5,773 nucleotides of DNA from positions 1 to 5,773 of the forward strand of contig CBDUUP010000299.1 of NCBI GenBank assembly GCA_965370435.1, read 5' to 3'. Origin of the DNA: CBDUUP01 sp965370435 (GTDB taxonomy: Bacteria; Chloroflexota; Anaerolineae; Anaerolineales; UBA11579). Both the position numbers and the translations under genes were made by a program. This document shows positions 5,633 through 5,773 of this stretch, piece after piece; position 1 is the first letter of the stretch; each line of letters begins with the position of its first letter. The notes under the pieces were generated by a model. It was given only the letters and a program-made list of their open reading frames with translations. It was not told the origin of the DNA and ran no database searches.

Positions 5633-5773
5633 ATGGACGCATTTGATTATTCTGACGAAGCCCCCCCCAAACCAGGCCGCAATATCGGCGAAATAGTTTG
5701 GAATATCCTCACCGTGCTGGTGTTGGTCGTTGCGCTCTGTGTAGGGTCTTATTTGGGAATGATTTTCCTCAAT
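5633..5773 (+). CDS. N-terminus of a membrane-anchored protein of unknown function (3' end outside window)
   Basis: Forty-seven codons are visible, open to the window edge. An acidic, proline-containing N-terminus (MDAFDYSDEAPPKPGRN) precedes a single hydrophobic helix at about 21-46 (rich in V, L, I and G), ending MIFLN. This is a signal-anchor arrangement: short cytoplasmic tail, one membrane helix, remainder probably outside. I do not recognise the family from this fragment. Close spacing behind the lipoprotein gene suggests joint transcription and perhaps a shared envelope role. Codons 10-12 include a run of eight C bases. Confidence 0.75.
   Translation, partial: MDAFDYSDEAPPKPGRNIGEIVWNILTVLVLVVALCVGSYLGMIFLN

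Noticed and set aside
1..5773. Mobile element, phage or RNA gene
   Set aside because: I saw no transposase or integrase, no terminal inverted repeats with target duplications, and no tRNA- or rRNA-like sequence on either strand.

Overview
The window looks like part of a chromosome of a Chloroflexota bacterium, most likely of the Anaerolineae type. This is an inference from protein style: an M4-type propeptide joined to a choice-of-anchor-Q beta-helix, a parvulin lipoprotein with a long Pro/Thr linker, and a stand-alone GAF protein. No rRNA or other marker gene is present to confirm it.

Layout. Positions 1-3591 (minus strand) are one uninterrupted reading frame of 1197 codons that leaves the window at its 3' end. 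It encodes a large exported protein: signal peptide, FTP and PepSY propeptide domains, a first right-handed beta-helix module, a Big-1-like Ig domain, and a second beta-helix module that duplicates the first. Positions 3592-3818 are an AT-rich intergenic stretch. It holds a strong Shine-Dalgarno, a leader able to fold, a candidate sigma-70 promoter whose spacer is filled by a perfect palindrome, a second extended -10 box, and three copies of a heptamer about two helical turns apart. Positions 3819-4436 (minus) encode a small coiled-coil/GAF protein. Positions 4437-4671 are a divergent intergenic region with a TATAAT box facing each way. Positions 4672-5589 (plus) encode a lipoprotein of the SurA/PrsA parvulin type. 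Positions 5633-5773 (plus) are the start of a membrane-anchored protein of unknown function, probably co-transcribed with the lipoprotein.

How the genes fit together. The beta-helix protein is presumably displayed on or released from the cell surface. The parvulin lipoprotein is a generic folding factor for exported proteins. The GAF protein is a probable cytoplasmic sensor or adaptor. Nothing in the sequence ties the three into one pathway; the two minus-strand genes could be read through from one transcript, but the 227-base gap with its own promoter signals argues for separate control.

No tRNA, rRNA, CRISPR array, insertion sequence or phage gene is visible. The most unusual items are the peptidase propeptide without a peptidase, fused to a duplicated beta-helix, and the compact regulatory architecture in front of that gene.
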